64,000 nt of DNA from NCBI RefSeq assembly GCF_004216695.1, contig NZ_SGXC01000003.1:930001-994000 (forward strand), given 5' to 3'. A program made the position numbers and the translations under genes. This document shows positions 8,805 through 18,959 of this stretch, piece after piece. Numbering within the stretch: position 1 is the first letter of the stretch; each line of letters begins with the position of its first letter. Source of the stretch: Pigmentiphaga kullae. GTDB lineage: Bacteria > Pseudomonadota > Gammaproteobacteria > Burkholderiales > Burkholderiaceae_B. The notes beneath the pieces were generated by a model, which made no database searches, was not told the origin of the DNA, and saw nothing but the letters and a program-made list of their open reading frames with translations.

Positions 8805-8884
8805 CCCCAGGGCACAGCGGATCCGGCTTTGCCGGTCCGCCAGTGCCGCCCCCCTGGGGGGGCGCGCGTAGCGCGTAGGGGGGG
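8805..8884 (-). repeat. Structured intergenic repeat, copy A
   Basis: Read on the minus strand, directly after the fdxA stop: a C-rich start, CTACGCGCTACGCGCG stem-loop, a CCCCCC-A-GGGGGG stem, then a long hairpin with arms CACTGGCGGA and TCCGCTGTG around CCGGC-AAA-GCCGG. It lies between fdxA and fpr. It is one of eight copies in the window with compensating base changes. Confidence 0.85.
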
Positions 8885-9208
8885 TTACTTTTCCAGCAGA
8901 TCCAGCTTGCCTTCCTTGTCCTTCCACTCGTCGGCGTCGGGCAGGGGCGGCTTGGTGCGGGTGATGCTGGGCCAGCTTTGCGACAGGTCGGCGTTGATCT
9001 GGATGAAATGCATCTGGTTGGCGGGGACGTCTTCCTCGGCCAGGATGGCATTGGCCGGGCATTCGGGGATACAGACGGCGCAGTCGATGCACTCGTCAGG
9101 GTCGATCACCAGGAAATTCGGGCCTTCGCGAAAGCAGTCGACCGGGCAGACATCCACGCAATCGGTGTATTTGCACTTGATGCAGTTCTCGGTGACGACG
9201 TGAGTCAT
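8885..9208 (-). CDS. fdxA: 7Fe ferredoxin FdxA
   Basis: 107 residues. The N-terminal half carries the [3Fe-4S]/[4Fe-4S] pattern of the Azotobacter FdI type: [18 protein letters not shown] then [16 protein letters not shown]. The long C-terminal extension (about 55 residues, ending [10 protein letters not shown]) is typical of proteobacterial FdxA. It is a low-potential cytoplasmic electron carrier. ATG follows GGAG by 6 nt. The reductase gene fpr follows on the same strand beyond repeat copy A. Confidence 0.95.
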   Translation of the reverse strand: MTHVVTENCIKCKYTDCVDVCPVDCFREGPNFLVIDPDECIDCAVCIPECPANAILAEEDVPANQMHFIQINADLSQSWPSITRTKPPLPDADEWKDKEGKLDLLEK

Positions 9209-9397
9209 AGGCGGCTCCAGGACGATGCTGGATAAAAGTTCAGGTCAGCCTGTGATTTTACCGGACTCGCGCGGTTCGGCTGTCCATTCCCCTTGAAGGG
9301 CCATGGGAGTGGGCGGTAGGGCGGTCCTGGGCGGGGGCAAGTCCTCTCTTGTGCTATTTTCTTCGGTTACACAACAGGCATCCCTGGAGACCGTACG

Positions 9398-10249
9398 ATG
9401 CGATCCACCCTGAACGTCCTGCGCAAGAAGCTTGCCGCGGGGCGGAAGATTTCCATGCTGACGTGCTACGACGCCGGTTTCGCCAAGGTCATGGAGGATG
9501 CGCAGGTCGATTGCATTCTGGTGGGCGATACGCTGGGCATGCTCGTGCAGGGCAGGGATTCGACGCTGCCCGTGCTGTTGCAGGACATCGCCTACCACGT
9601 CTCCTGCGTGGCGCGCGGCACCCGCCGCCCCTTCCTGTTGGCCGACATGCCCTTCGGCACTTACCAGGAAAGTCCCCAGCAGGCCCTGCGCAACGCCGTG
9701 ACGCTGATGCAGGCGGGCGCGCAGATGGTCAAGATCGAGGGCGGGGCCGAGCTGGCGCCCACCATCGAACTGCTGACCCGCAGCGGCATTCCCGTCTGCG
9801 GCCACATCGGTCTGCTGCCGTCCCACGTGCATGCGCTGGGCGGCTATCGCGTGCAGGGCAAGGAAGACGCCGAGGCGCGCCGCATCGTGGCCGATGCCCG
9901 CGCGGTCGAGGCGGCCGGCGCCGCCATGATGGTGATCGAGGCCGTTCCCGATCCCGTCGCCCGCCAGGTGTGCGAAGCGGTGCAACTGATCACCATCGGC
10001 ATCGGCGCCTCGGTGGCGTGCTCGGGCCAGGTGCTGGTCCTGCACGACATGCTGGGCCTGACGGCCACGCCCGCCAAGTTCGTCAAGAACTACATGGTCG
10101 GGGCGCCCGCCGGCGGCGATGCGGTCCTGCAGGCCTTCCGGCGCTATGCCCAGGAAGTCGAGACCGGCGCCTTCCCCGGCGTGGAGCACGTCTACGGCAT
10201 GGCCGCCGGCAACATCGGCACCCCCTACGGCAACCAGAGCGGTTCGTAG
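9398..10249 (+). CDS. panB: 3-methyl-2-oxobutanoate hydroxymethyltransferase
   Basis: 283 residues, a (beta/alpha)8 enzyme. Visible motifs: [27 protein letters not shown] (Mg-binding Asp), ADMPFGTY, and KIEGGAE with the substrate-contacting Glu. It transfers a hydroxymethyl group from methylene-THF to alpha-ketoisovalerate to give ketopantoate for pantothenate and CoA. GGAG stands 8 nt before the ATG. Only 2 nt separate it from pncB, so two cofactor genes (CoA and NAD) appear co-transcribed. No panC or panD is adjacent. Confidence 0.96.
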   Translation: MRSTLNVLRKKLAAGRKISMLTCYDAGFAKVMEDAQVDCILVGDTLGMLVQGRDSTLPVLLQDIAYHVSCVARGTRRPFLLADMPFGTYQESPQQALRNAVTLMQAGAQMVKIEGGAELAPTIELLTRSGIPVCGHIGLLPSHVHALGGYRVQGKEDAEARRIVADARAVEAAGAAMMVIEAVPDPVARQVCEAVQLITIGIGASVACSGQVLVLHDMLGLTATPAKFVKNYMVGAPAGGDAVLQAFRRYAQEVETGAFPGVEHVYGMAAGNIGTPYGNQSGS

Positions 10250-10251
10250 CC

Positions 10252-11451
10252 ATGATCATCACGTCTTTGCTGGATACCGACCTCTACAAGTTCACGATGA
10301 TGCAGGTCGTCCTGCATCAGTTCCCGGCGGCGCAGGTCGAGTACAAGTACAAGTGCCGGACCCCGGGGATAGACTTGCATCCCTATGTGGACGAGATCCG
10401 CGAAGAAATCGATGCGCTGTGCGAATTGCGCTTCACCCAGGAGGAACTGGACTACCTCGGCGGCCTGCGCTTCATCAAGAGCGACTTCGTCGACTTCCTG
10501 CGGCTGTTCCATCTGCCCAGGCGCTGCATCTCGGTGTCCAAGTCGCAGTCCCCCGGAGAACTCGACATCACGGTGCAGGGGCCCTGGCTCCACACCATCC
10601 TGTTCGAGATCCCCGTGCTGGCCATCGTCAACGAGGTCTATTTCCGCAACAACCACCTGGTGCCGGCCTATGCCGAGGGCCGCCAGCGTTTGATGAGCAA
10701 GGTGGAACTGGTGCGCGGCGATCCCGCCCTGCGCGACTTCCACATCGCCGACTATGGCACCCGCCGCCGTTTCTCCAAGGCCTGGCACGAGGAAGTCATC
10801 ATCACGCTGAAAGACCAGATGCGGGAGAACTTCTCGGGCACCAGCAACGTGTACTTCGCGATGAAGCACGGGCTGACGCCGCTGGGCACCATGGCGCACG
10901 AATACCTGCAGGCCTGCCAGGGCCTGGGGCCGCGCCTGCGCGACTCGCAGATCTATGGCTTCGAGGTCTGGGCGCGCGAATACCGCGGCGACCTGGGCAT
11001 CGCGCTGTCCGACGTCTACGGCATGAGCGCCTTCCTGCGCGACTTCGATATGTATTTCTGCAAGCTGTTCGACGGCGCGCGGCACGATTCGGGCGATCCC
11101 TTCACCTGGGGCGAGCGCCTGCTGGAGCACTACAAGCAGAACCGGGTGGACCCGCGCACCAAGATACTGGTGTTCTCGGACGGCCTGACCTTTCCGCTGG
11201 CGATCAGCCTGGCCAAGCATTTCGCGGGGCGCTGTATCACCGCCTTCGGCATCGGCACCAACCTGACCAACGACCTGAGCTACCAGCCCTTGCAGGTGGT
11301 CATGAAGATGGTCAAGTGCAACGGCCAGCCGGTGGCCAAGGTGTCCGACACGCCCGAGAAGACCATGTGCGAGGACAAGGCCTACCTGGCGTATTTGCGG
11401 CAGGTGTTCGAGATCCCGCCCGAGCAGGTGGGCGAGACCGCCGACGACTGA
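10252..11451 (+). CDS. pncB: Nicotinate phosphoribosyltransferase
   Basis: 399 residues, full length. Typical elements: [14 protein letters not shown] at the N-terminus, FGTRRR-type segment ([15 protein letters not shown]) with the phosphorylated-His region, [11 protein letters not shown] and [10 protein letters not shown]. It condenses nicotinate and PRPP, driven by ATP hydrolysis, to nicotinate mononucleotide in NAD salvage. The ATG lies 2 nt after the panB stop. It is convergent with the liv genes, with 4 nt between stop codons. Confidence 0.95.
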   Translation: MIITSLLDTDLYKFTMMQVVLHQFPAAQVEYKYKCRTPGIDLHPYVDEIREEIDALCELRFTQEELDYLGGLRFIKSDFVDFLRLFHLPRRCISVSKSQSPGELDITVQGPWLHTILFEIPVLAIVNEVYFRNNHLVPAYAEGRQRLMSKVELVRGDPALRDFHIADYGTRRRFSKAWHEEVIITLKDQMRENFSGTSNVYFAMKHGLTPLGTMAHEYLQACQGLGPRLRDSQIYGFEVWAREYRGDLGIALSDVYGMSAFLRDFDMYFCKLFDGARHDSGDPFTWGERLLEHYKQNRVDPRTKILVFSDGLTFPLAISLAKHFAGRCITAFGIGTNLTNDLSYQPLQVVMKMVKCNGQPVAKVSDTPEKTMCEDKAYLAYLRQVFEIPPEQVGETADD

Positions 11452-11455
11452 GGGC

Positions 11456-12166
11456 CTAGACCCCCAGGTAGCGGCTGAGCGCCTCGGGCCGGTGGGCGAG
11501 ATCCCCGGCCTGGCCTTCCAGCACCATGCGGCCTTTCTCCATCACGACCAGCCGGTCGGAATTGGCCATGACCATCCGGTAGTTGCGGTCCACCACCAGG
11601 GTGGCCAGGCCGCTGCGCCGGATGTCGCCGATCACCCGCCAGATCTCCGCCACGATCAGCGGCGCCAGGCCTTCGGTGGCTTCATCCAGGATGACGGCGC
11701 TGGGGTTGGTCATCAGCGCGCGGCCGATGGACAGCATCTGCTGTTCGCCGCCCGAGAGCTGCCAGCCCAGGTTGCCCATGCGTTCGGTCAGCCGGGGAAA
11801 GGTGGCCAGCACGCGTTCCAGTGTCCAGTCGGACTGGCCGTCGATGCCGCGCCGCGCCGCCATCACCAGGTTTTCCTTCACGGTCAGGTTGGGGAAGATG
11901 CCCCGGCCCTCGGGCACGTAGGCGATGCCGGCCTTGGCGGCTTCGTAGGGTTTGCCGCGCGACAGGTCGCGCCCGCCTATCGAGATGCGTCCGTCGCGTT
12001 GTCTGACGTGGCCCAGCAGGGTGCGGATCAGGGTGGATTTCCCCATGCCGTTGCGTCCCAGCAGTCCGACGGTTTCCCCGCGTCCCAGGCGGAAATCCAC
12101 CCCGTGCAGGATATGGCTGCTGCCGTACCAGGCGTGCACCTGGCTGGCGTCGATGAGCGCTTCCAT
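11456..12166 (-). CDS. livF: Branched-chain/aromatic-acid-type ABC transporter ATPase (LivF)
   Basis: 236 residues. Walker A GRNGMGKST, signature LSGGEQQ, Walker B VILDEATEGLAP: the short LivF-type ATPase. It pairs with LivG to power import through LivH/LivM at the inner membrane. AAGGAAG precedes the ATG. It is the last gene of the leftward operon that begins with the benzoate genes, so the most likely cargo is benzoate or a related aromatic acid rather than leucine. Confidence 0.92.
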   Translation of the reverse strand: MEALIDASQVHAWYGSSHILHGVDFRLGRGETVGLLGRNGMGKSTLIRTLLGHVRQRDGRISIGGRDLSRGKPYEAAKAGIAYVPEGRGIFPNLTVKENLVMAARRGIDGQSDWTLERVLATFPRLTERMGNLGWQLSGGEQQMLSIGRALMTNPSAVILDEATEGLAPLIVAEIWRVIGDIRRSGLATLVVDRNYRMVMANSDRLVVMEKGRMVLEGQAGDLAHRPEALSRYLGV

Positions 12167-12194
12167 CTATCTTCCTTTTCTCCGGGCGCCGGGG

Positions 12195-12941
12195 TCAGTG
12201 GGCCGAGCCCAGGTAGGCTTCCTGGACGTCCGGGTTGTTGCGCACGTCGGCCGGCAGGCCGCTGGCGATGGGACTGCCGTTGACCATCACGGTGATGTCG
12301 TCCGCCACCGCGAACACCGCGTCCATGTCGTGTTCGACCAGCAGGATGGCATGGCCCTGCCGCAGCCGGCGCAGCAGTTCCAGCATGCGTTCGGATTCCT
12401 CCGCGCCCATGCCGGCCAGCGGTTCGTCCAGCAGCAGCACGGTGGGCGAGGTCGCCAGGCACATCGCCACTTCCAGCTGGCGCTTCTGGCCGTGCGACAG
12501 GCTGGCGGCGGTCATGTCCGCCACCGCGGTCAGGCCCGCCCGTTCCATGACTTCGTCGGCGCGTTCGCCGCTGGCGCGGCAACCCTGGGCGGATTGCCAG
12601 AACTGCCAGGGGCGCTGTGTGCGCGCCTGCGCGGCCAGCCGGCAGTTCTCGCGCACCGTCAGCGGCAGGAAGATGGTGTTGCGCTGGTAGCTGCGGCCTA
12701 TGCCGGCCTGCGCGCGGCGGGGCTGCGACCAGCCGGTGATGTCGCGGCCATGCAGGCGGACGTGGCCGGCCGTGGGCGGCAGTTCGCCGGACAGCAGGTG
12801 GATGAGGGTCGACTTGCCCGCGCCGTTGGTGCCGATCACGGCATGGATGCGGTCGGGGGCGAGCGACAGCGAAACGTTGTCGATGGCCCTGAGCGCGCCG
12901 AAGTGGCGGCTCAGGCCCTGGGCTTGGAGCACTGCCGTCAT
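12195..12941 (-). CDS. livG: Liv-type ABC transporter ATPase (LivG)
   Basis: 248 residues. Walker A GTNGAGKST, signature LSHGQKRQ, Walker B VLLLDEPLAGM, and a C-terminal DVQEAYLG tail, all typical of LivG. The ATG at 12941 overlaps the livM stop (ATGA), so translation is coupled. It forms the ATPase heterodimer with LivF, 28 nt downstream. Confidence 0.93.
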   Translation of the reverse strand: MTAVLQAQGLSRHFGALRAIDNVSLSLAPDRIHAVIGTNGAGKSTLIHLLSGELPPTAGHVRLHGRDITGWSQPRRAQAGIGRSYQRNTIFLPLTVRENCRLAAQARTQRPWQFWQSAQGCRASGERADEVMERAGLTAVADMTAASLSHGQKRQLEVAMCLATSPTVLLLDEPLAGMGAEESERMLELLRRLRQGHAILLVEHDMDAVFAVADDITVMVNGSPIASGLPADVRNNPDVQEAYLGSAH

Positions 12942-13984
12942 GTCGTCTGTTCCGTGGCCGGGGAGGGAGTGGGGGAGGTGTCGTCGCGGGCGGCCGTGGC
13001 CGGCGGCGTCAGTGGCCGCGGGCGGCCGCGGCGCGGCAGGCGCAGGCGCGAGAAGCCGCCCGCCAGGCCCTGCGGCATCCAGGCGACGGCCAGGATGATG
13101 AAGCCGCCCATCAGCAACTGCCAGTGCTTGGTCAGATCCTGGAACCACTCGGCCAGCAGGACGAAGGCGAAGGCGCCGACCACCGCGCCCGCCAGGCTGC
13201 CCAGCCCGCCCAGGATGATCATCAGCAGCGCGTTGCCGGACTGGTGCCAGGACACCAGCTCCGGATTGACGTAGCCGTGCTGCGTGGCATAGAGGAAGCC
13301 CGCCAGTCCCGCCAGCGCGCCGCCCAGGGTGAAGCTGGCCAGCTTGTAGGCAAGGGTGTTGTAGCCGGCCGCCCGCATGCGCGGTTCGTTGTGCTTGATG
13401 CCCACCAGCGCGTGGCCCAGGCGCGAACGCAGCACCAGGCCCAGCATGGCCAGCGTCAGCGCCAGCCCCGCCAGCGTGAACCAGTAGAACTGCGGCGCCT
13501 GGTCCAGGTCGACCAGGCTGCGGCCGGCCAGTGTGAAGGCCGGCTTGTTGTAGATGTAGGTTCCGTCGCTGCCGCCGAAGGCCTCGACGTCGTGGAACAC
13601 GAAGTACACCAGTTGGCCGAAGGCCAGCGTGACCATGATGAAATAGATGCCGCGCGTGCGCATCACCAGGAGGCCGATCGCCAGTGCCAGCAAGGCCGCG
13701 CAGCCCACCGCCGCCACCAGCAGCAGCCAGCCGTTGCCGGCCTCGTAGCGCGGCGTGAACATCGCCACCGCGTACGCCGCCGCGCCGAAATAGGCCGCGT
13801 GCCCCAGGCTGACCAGCCCCGTGTAGCCCACCAGCAACTGCAGGCTCAGCGCGAAGATCGCCATGATCAGCACCTTGGCGCCAAGCTCGACGTGGAACGG
13901 CGTGCCGATCGGCTCGGGCAGCACCGGCAGCAAGGCCAGCACCGCCAGCGCCACGATCCAAGCAATAAGGGAAGAAGCTTTCAT
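12938..13984 (-). CDS. livM: Liv-type ABC transporter permease (LivM)
   Basis: 348 residues with about ten hydrophobic segments. Diagnostic stretches are GYTGLVSLGHAAYFGAAAY near the N-terminus and the cytoplasmic loop GIKHNEPRMRAAGYNT. The C-terminus is a basic, then polar tail (RLRLPRRGRPRPL onward). The ATG at 13984 has GGAA 6 nt upstream; a TTG four codons earlier (13996) is an alternative. It pairs with LivH 21 nt upstream. Confidence 0.92.
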   Translation of the reverse strand: MKASSLIAWIVALAVLALLPVLPEPIGTPFHVELGAKVLIMAIFALSLQLLVGYTGLVSLGHAAYFGAAAYAVAMFTPRYEAGNGWLLLVAAVGCAALLALAIGLLVMRTRGIYFIMVTLAFGQLVYFVFHDVEAFGGSDGTYIYNKPAFTLAGRSLVDLDQAPQFYWFTLAGLALTLAMLGLVLRSRLGHALVGIKHNEPRMRAAGYNTLAYKLASFTLGGALAGLAGFLYATQHGYVNPELVSWHQSGNALLMIILGGLGSLAGAVVGAFAFVLLAEWFQDLTKHWQLLMGGFIILAVAWMPQGLAGGFSRLRLPRRGRPRPLTPPATAARDDTSPTPSPATEQTT

Positions 13985-14005
13985 TCCACGTTCCAATAGG
14001 GGGAA

Positions 14006-14875
14006 TCAAGTGCCCTGTTTGAAGAGGCCTTCGGGCTTCCACAGCAGGATGGCGGCCATCAGCACGTAGATCAGCGCGCCGGCGGCCTGTTGCCAGAACA
14101 CCTTGCCGAAGGTGTCGACGAAGCCGATCAGCAGCGAGGCGACCAGCGCGCCCTTGATCGAGCCGATGCCGCCGATGACCACCACCACGAAACAGATGAT
14201 CAGCACCGATCCGCCCATGCCCGGATACACCGAGGACACCGGCGCCGCGATCATGCCGGCCAGCACCGCGATGGCCACGCCCACGGCGAAGACGATGCGA
14301 TACAGCAGCGAGATGTTGATGCCCAGCGACTGCACCATCTCGCGGTTGGTCGCCCCGGCGCGCACCATCATGCCGAGCCGGGTCTTCTTGAGCGCGACGT
14401 ACATCGCCACGGCCAGCAGCACGCACACGCCCGAGATGAACAGCCGGTAGACCGGATAGGTCATGTCGTTGCCGATGGCGATGCCGCCTTCCAGCCAGGC
14501 CGGCACCGGCACCCCATGGACGTCGTCGCCCACCAGGATGCTGCGCATTTCCTCGAACACCAGGATCAGCCCGTAGGTCATCAATACCTGCTGCAGGTGT
14601 TCCCGTTCATACAGGAAACTGAAGAAACACCACTCCAGCACATACCCGAACGCCACCGCCAGCACCACGCCCAGTACCAGCGCCAGCACGAAATTGCCGG
14701 TCAGCGACGACAGCGAGAACGCCATGTAGGCGCCGATCATGTAGAAACTGCCATGCGCCAGGTTGATCACGCCCATGATCCCGAAGATCAGCGTCAGCCC
14801 GCTGGCGATCAGGAACAGCAGCAACCCATACTGCACGCTGTTCAGGCACTGAATAAGAAACGTCGTCAAATCCAT
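14006..14875 (-). CDS. livH: Liv-type ABC transporter permease (LivH)
   Basis: 289 residues, strongly hydrophobic with about eight membrane segments. FGIMGVINLAHGSFYMIGAY is the LivH N-terminal signature, and GATNREMVQSLGIN the coupling-helix region. The start is ATG 14875 (MDLTTFLIQCLNSVQYG). The gene is separated from the binding-protein gene by 267 nt holding two copies of the structured repeat in inverted orientation. Confidence 0.93.
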   Translation of the reverse strand: MDLTTFLIQCLNSVQYGLLLFLIASGLTLIFGIMGVINLAHGSFYMIGAYMAFSLSSLTGNFVLALVLGVVLAVAFGYVLEWCFFSFLYEREHLQQVLMTYGLILVFEEMRSILVGDDVHGVPVPAWLEGGIAIGNDMTYPVYRLFISGVCVLLAVAMYVALKKTRLGMMVRAGATNREMVQSLGINISLLYRIVFAVGVAIAVLAGMIAAPVSSVYPGMGGSVLIICFVVVVIGGIGSIKGALVASLLIGFVDTFGKVFWQQAAGALIYVLMAAILLWKPEGLFKQGT

Positions 14876-14892
14876 CCCACACTCCGTATAGA

Positions 14893-14976
14893 ACCCACCC
14901 CCTACGCCCTTCGGGCGCCCCCTCAAGGGGGCGAAACTGGCGGACTGGCAAAGCCAGATCCGCGGTTTCCTGGGTC
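14893..14976 (+). repeat. Structured intergenic repeat, copy B1
   Basis: Plus-strand orientation. Stem 1 is CGCCC-TTC-GGGCG, stem 2 CCCCCTCAAGGGGG, and stem 3 has outer arms AAACTGGCGGA/TCCGCGGTTT around CTGGC-AAA-GCCAG. Both stems 1 and 3 show compensated changes relative to copy A. This is the only copy not placed after a same-strand stop codon; it faces copy B2. Confidence 0.8.
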
Positions 14977-15061
14977 TAGCAAAAGTATCTTGGTTGCTGT
15001 GCTGATGCTACCGCTGGCAGCCAGCGAAGCACCAGCGCCACAACCCAAGACAGCGGTACTA

Positions 15062-15142
15062 GACCCAGGATGCGGTGGATCCGGCTTTGCCGGTCCACCC
15101 GCATCGCCCCCTGGGGGGCGCGCGTCAGCGCGTAGGGGGGGG
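15062..15142 (-). repeat. Structured intergenic repeat, copy B2
   Basis: Minus-strand orientation, touching the stop codon of the binding-protein gene. The outer arms of stem 3 are GATGCGGGTGGA and TCCACCGCATC, a compensated change from the CACTGGCGGA form. TGGGTCTAG (14971-14979) in copy B1 and CTAGACCCA (15059-15067) here make the two copies an inverted pair around a 79-nt spacer. Confidence 0.8.
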
Positions 15143-16324
15143 CTACATCCTGCAGCCCCGGGCGGGATCGGCCAGTGCCTTCACCGCCACGCTCACTAGT
15201 TGGTTGGTCTTGTTCTCGACCTTGCGCAGGTAGATGTCCTGAATCGGGTTGTGGGCCTTGGACATCGTGAACGGGCCGCGCGGGCTGTCGATCTTGGCCT
15301 GTTCCATGCCCTTGACGACGGCGTCGCGCTTGCTGATGTCGCCGCCCGCGGCCTTCAGGCCGGCAGCCAGCAGCTGGGCGGCGTCATAGCCCTGTACGGC
15401 ATAGACGTCGGGCTGCAGCTTGTAGGTCTTGGCGTAGTCGGCGCGGAAGGCCTTGTCCTTGGGCAGGGTCAGGCCGTCGGCGTAGTGCAGCGTGGTCAGC
15501 AGGCCGTCGGCCGCGGCGCCCTGCGCCTCCAGCGTGCCGTCGGTCAGGAAGCCGGCGCCGTACAGCGGAATCTTGTCTTTCAAGCCCGCCGCCGCGTAGT
15601 CCTTGACGAACTTGACCGCGCCGCCGCCCGCGAAGAACACATAGACCGCGTCCGGCTTGAGTGCGGCGATCTCGGTCAGCAGCGCCTGGAACTCGACGTT
15701 GGGGAAGGGCAGGTTCAATTGCTTGACGACCTTGCCGCCCTTGGATTCGAAGCCTTCCTTGAAGCCGTTGGTGGACTCGTCGCCCGCCGCGTACTTCCAG
15801 CTCAGGGTGACGGCGGTCTTGTGCTTGAGCTGGGTGGCGGCGACCAGCCCCATGGCGTAGGCCGGCTGCCAGTTGCTGAACGACGAGCGGAAGATGTTGG
15901 GCGCGCACAGCGGCCCCGTGACGTCGTCGGCGCCGGCATTGGGGATGATGAGCAGCGTCTTGTTGTCCTTGGCGACCTTGGCCATGGCCATCGCGACGCC
16001 GGAATGTACGGTGCCCACCAGCACGTCGACCTGGTCGCGCTTGACCAGCTTGTTGGCGTTGTCCGAGCCCTTGGCCGGGTCGGATTCGTCGTCCACCTTG
16101 AAGTACTCGATCTCGCGTCCGGCCAGCTTGCCGCCCTGTTCCTGCACGTACAGCCGGAAGCCGTTCTCGATGGCGGTGCCCAGGGCCGAGTAGGTCCCGG
16201 TGTAGGGCAGCATCAGGCCGACCTTGACCTTGGCGGGAGCCTGGGCGCCGGCGGGCACCGTCAGGCACGACGCGGCCATCAAGGCAGCGGCGAGGACGGT
16301 GAATTTGCGTTTGGAAGCGTTCAT
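15143..16324 (-). CDS. ABC transporter substrate-binding protein (LivK-like, likely aromatic acid)
   Basis: 393 residues: Sec signal (MNASKRKFTVLAAALMAASC to about residue 28) and a type I periplasmic binding fold (KVGLMLPYTGTYSALG, VDVLVGTVHSGVAMAMAKV, YAVQGYDAAQLLAAGLKAAGG). The Cys in the signal (AASCLTV) could be read as a lipobox but lacks the usual -3 Leu. It delivers substrate to LivHMGF. Its position after benzoate-CoA ligase and boxD suggests benzoate or a similar aromatic carboxylate. The start is ATG 16324. Confidence 0.88.
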   Translation of the reverse strand: MNASKRKFTVLAAALMAASCLTVPAGAQAPAKVKVGLMLPYTGTYSALGTAIENGFRLYVQEQGGKLAGREIEYFKVDDESDPAKGSDNANKLVKRDQVDVLVGTVHSGVAMAMAKVAKDNKTLLIIPNAGADDVTGPLCAPNIFRSSFSNWQPAYAMGLVAATQLKHKTAVTLSWKYAAGDESTNGFKEGFESKGGKVVKQLNLPFPNVEFQALLTEIAALKPDAVYVFFAGGGAVKFVKDYAAAGLKDKIPLYGAGFLTDGTLEAQGAAADGLLTTLHYADGLTLPKDKAFRADYAKTYKLQPDVYAVQGYDAAQLLAAGLKAAGGDISKRDAVVKGMEQAKIDSPRGPFTMSKAHNPIQDIYLRKVENKTNQLVSVAVKALADPARGCRM

Positions 16325-16442
16325 CGCGAGTCTCCTGGTGGGCGGCCATGCTGCGGGGTCGGCGGCCCTGTTCTTGGTGGAAAAATCCGATGCGCCATGC
16401 GGATGCGCATCGTCGTGGGCGTCCGGCAAGCCGGACAGGGTG

Positions 16443-17290
16443 CTACGTGCGGTGGCGCCGCATGAACGCCACGCTTGCCTCGATCAGCCGGGCCGGTTGG
16501 TCGCGATGCGGCGAGTGGCCGCAGTCGTCCAGCTTGAGCAGCTCGGCTTGGGGAACCTCCTGGGCGATGCCGTCTATCTGCGCCATGGAGCCGTACTCGT
16601 CGTCGTGGCCCTGCACCGCCAGTACCGGACAGCGTATGGCGGACAGCAGCGCCTGGATGTTCCAGTGCTTGAATTCCGGGTTCAGCCAGACGTCGTTCCA
16701 GCCCCAGAAGGCCGAATCCGGGTCGGCGTGGTAGCGCGCCAGTTTGCTGCGCAGGTCGGTCGTGACGTAGCCGTCGCGCGCCTGCTGGATGCTGGCCAGC
16801 GTGACGGGCTCGACGAACAGGTGGGGCGCGGCCACGATCAGCCCGCCCACGCGGCCGGGGCAGGCCGCCGCGTGCAGCAGCGCGATCGACCCGCCGTCGC
16901 TGTGGCCGTACAGCCAGGGCGGATCGGCCCGGGTGTCGTGGCCGATCGCCTCGAAGAAGGCCGGCAGGAAATCGCGCGCCTGGCGGTGCATGAAGTCGAC
17001 CGGCCATTTCTCGTGTCCGGGGCGGGGGCTGGACTGGCCATAGCCCCAGCGCGACAGGACCAGGCCGCGGCAGCCGGCGGCTTCGCACAGCGCGTAGGGG
17101 AAGTCCTTCCACATCGTGACCGATCCCAGGCCTTCGTGCAGGAACACGAGCAGGGGCTGCCGGGTGCGCTGGGGAGCAACGAGCACGTACTCGATGTCGT
17201 GCCGCATGCTGTCCCACGAGACGTCGGCGAAGCGCACGGGCAGTCCCTCGGCCATGCCGGGTGGGGCGGTATTCAGGGGCGCGCGCGAAT

Positions 17291-17294
<4 letters not shown>
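16443..17294 (-). CDS. Alpha/beta hydrolase of the box cluster
   Basis: 283 residues. Oxyanion region FLHEGLGSVTMWKDFP, nucleophile elbow LYGHSDGGSIALL (Ser), a likely acid in VQGHDDEYG and His in DDCGHSPHRDQP. The ATG overlaps the ligase stop (ATGA), so it is coupled to benzoate-CoA ligase. Hydrolases of this kind often sit in box clusters; they may hydrolyse a stalled CoA thioester or an ester feeding benzoate. Neither role can be read from the sequence. Confidence 0.82.
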
Positions 17295-18880
<1,586 letters not shown>

Positions 18881-18959
18881 GATGGTCTCCTCGTTCATGC
18901 GGTAAGGCGCGAAACCGCCGGCGGCCTCTGGTCGGGCCTGGCGCCGGCGGTGTCCTGTG

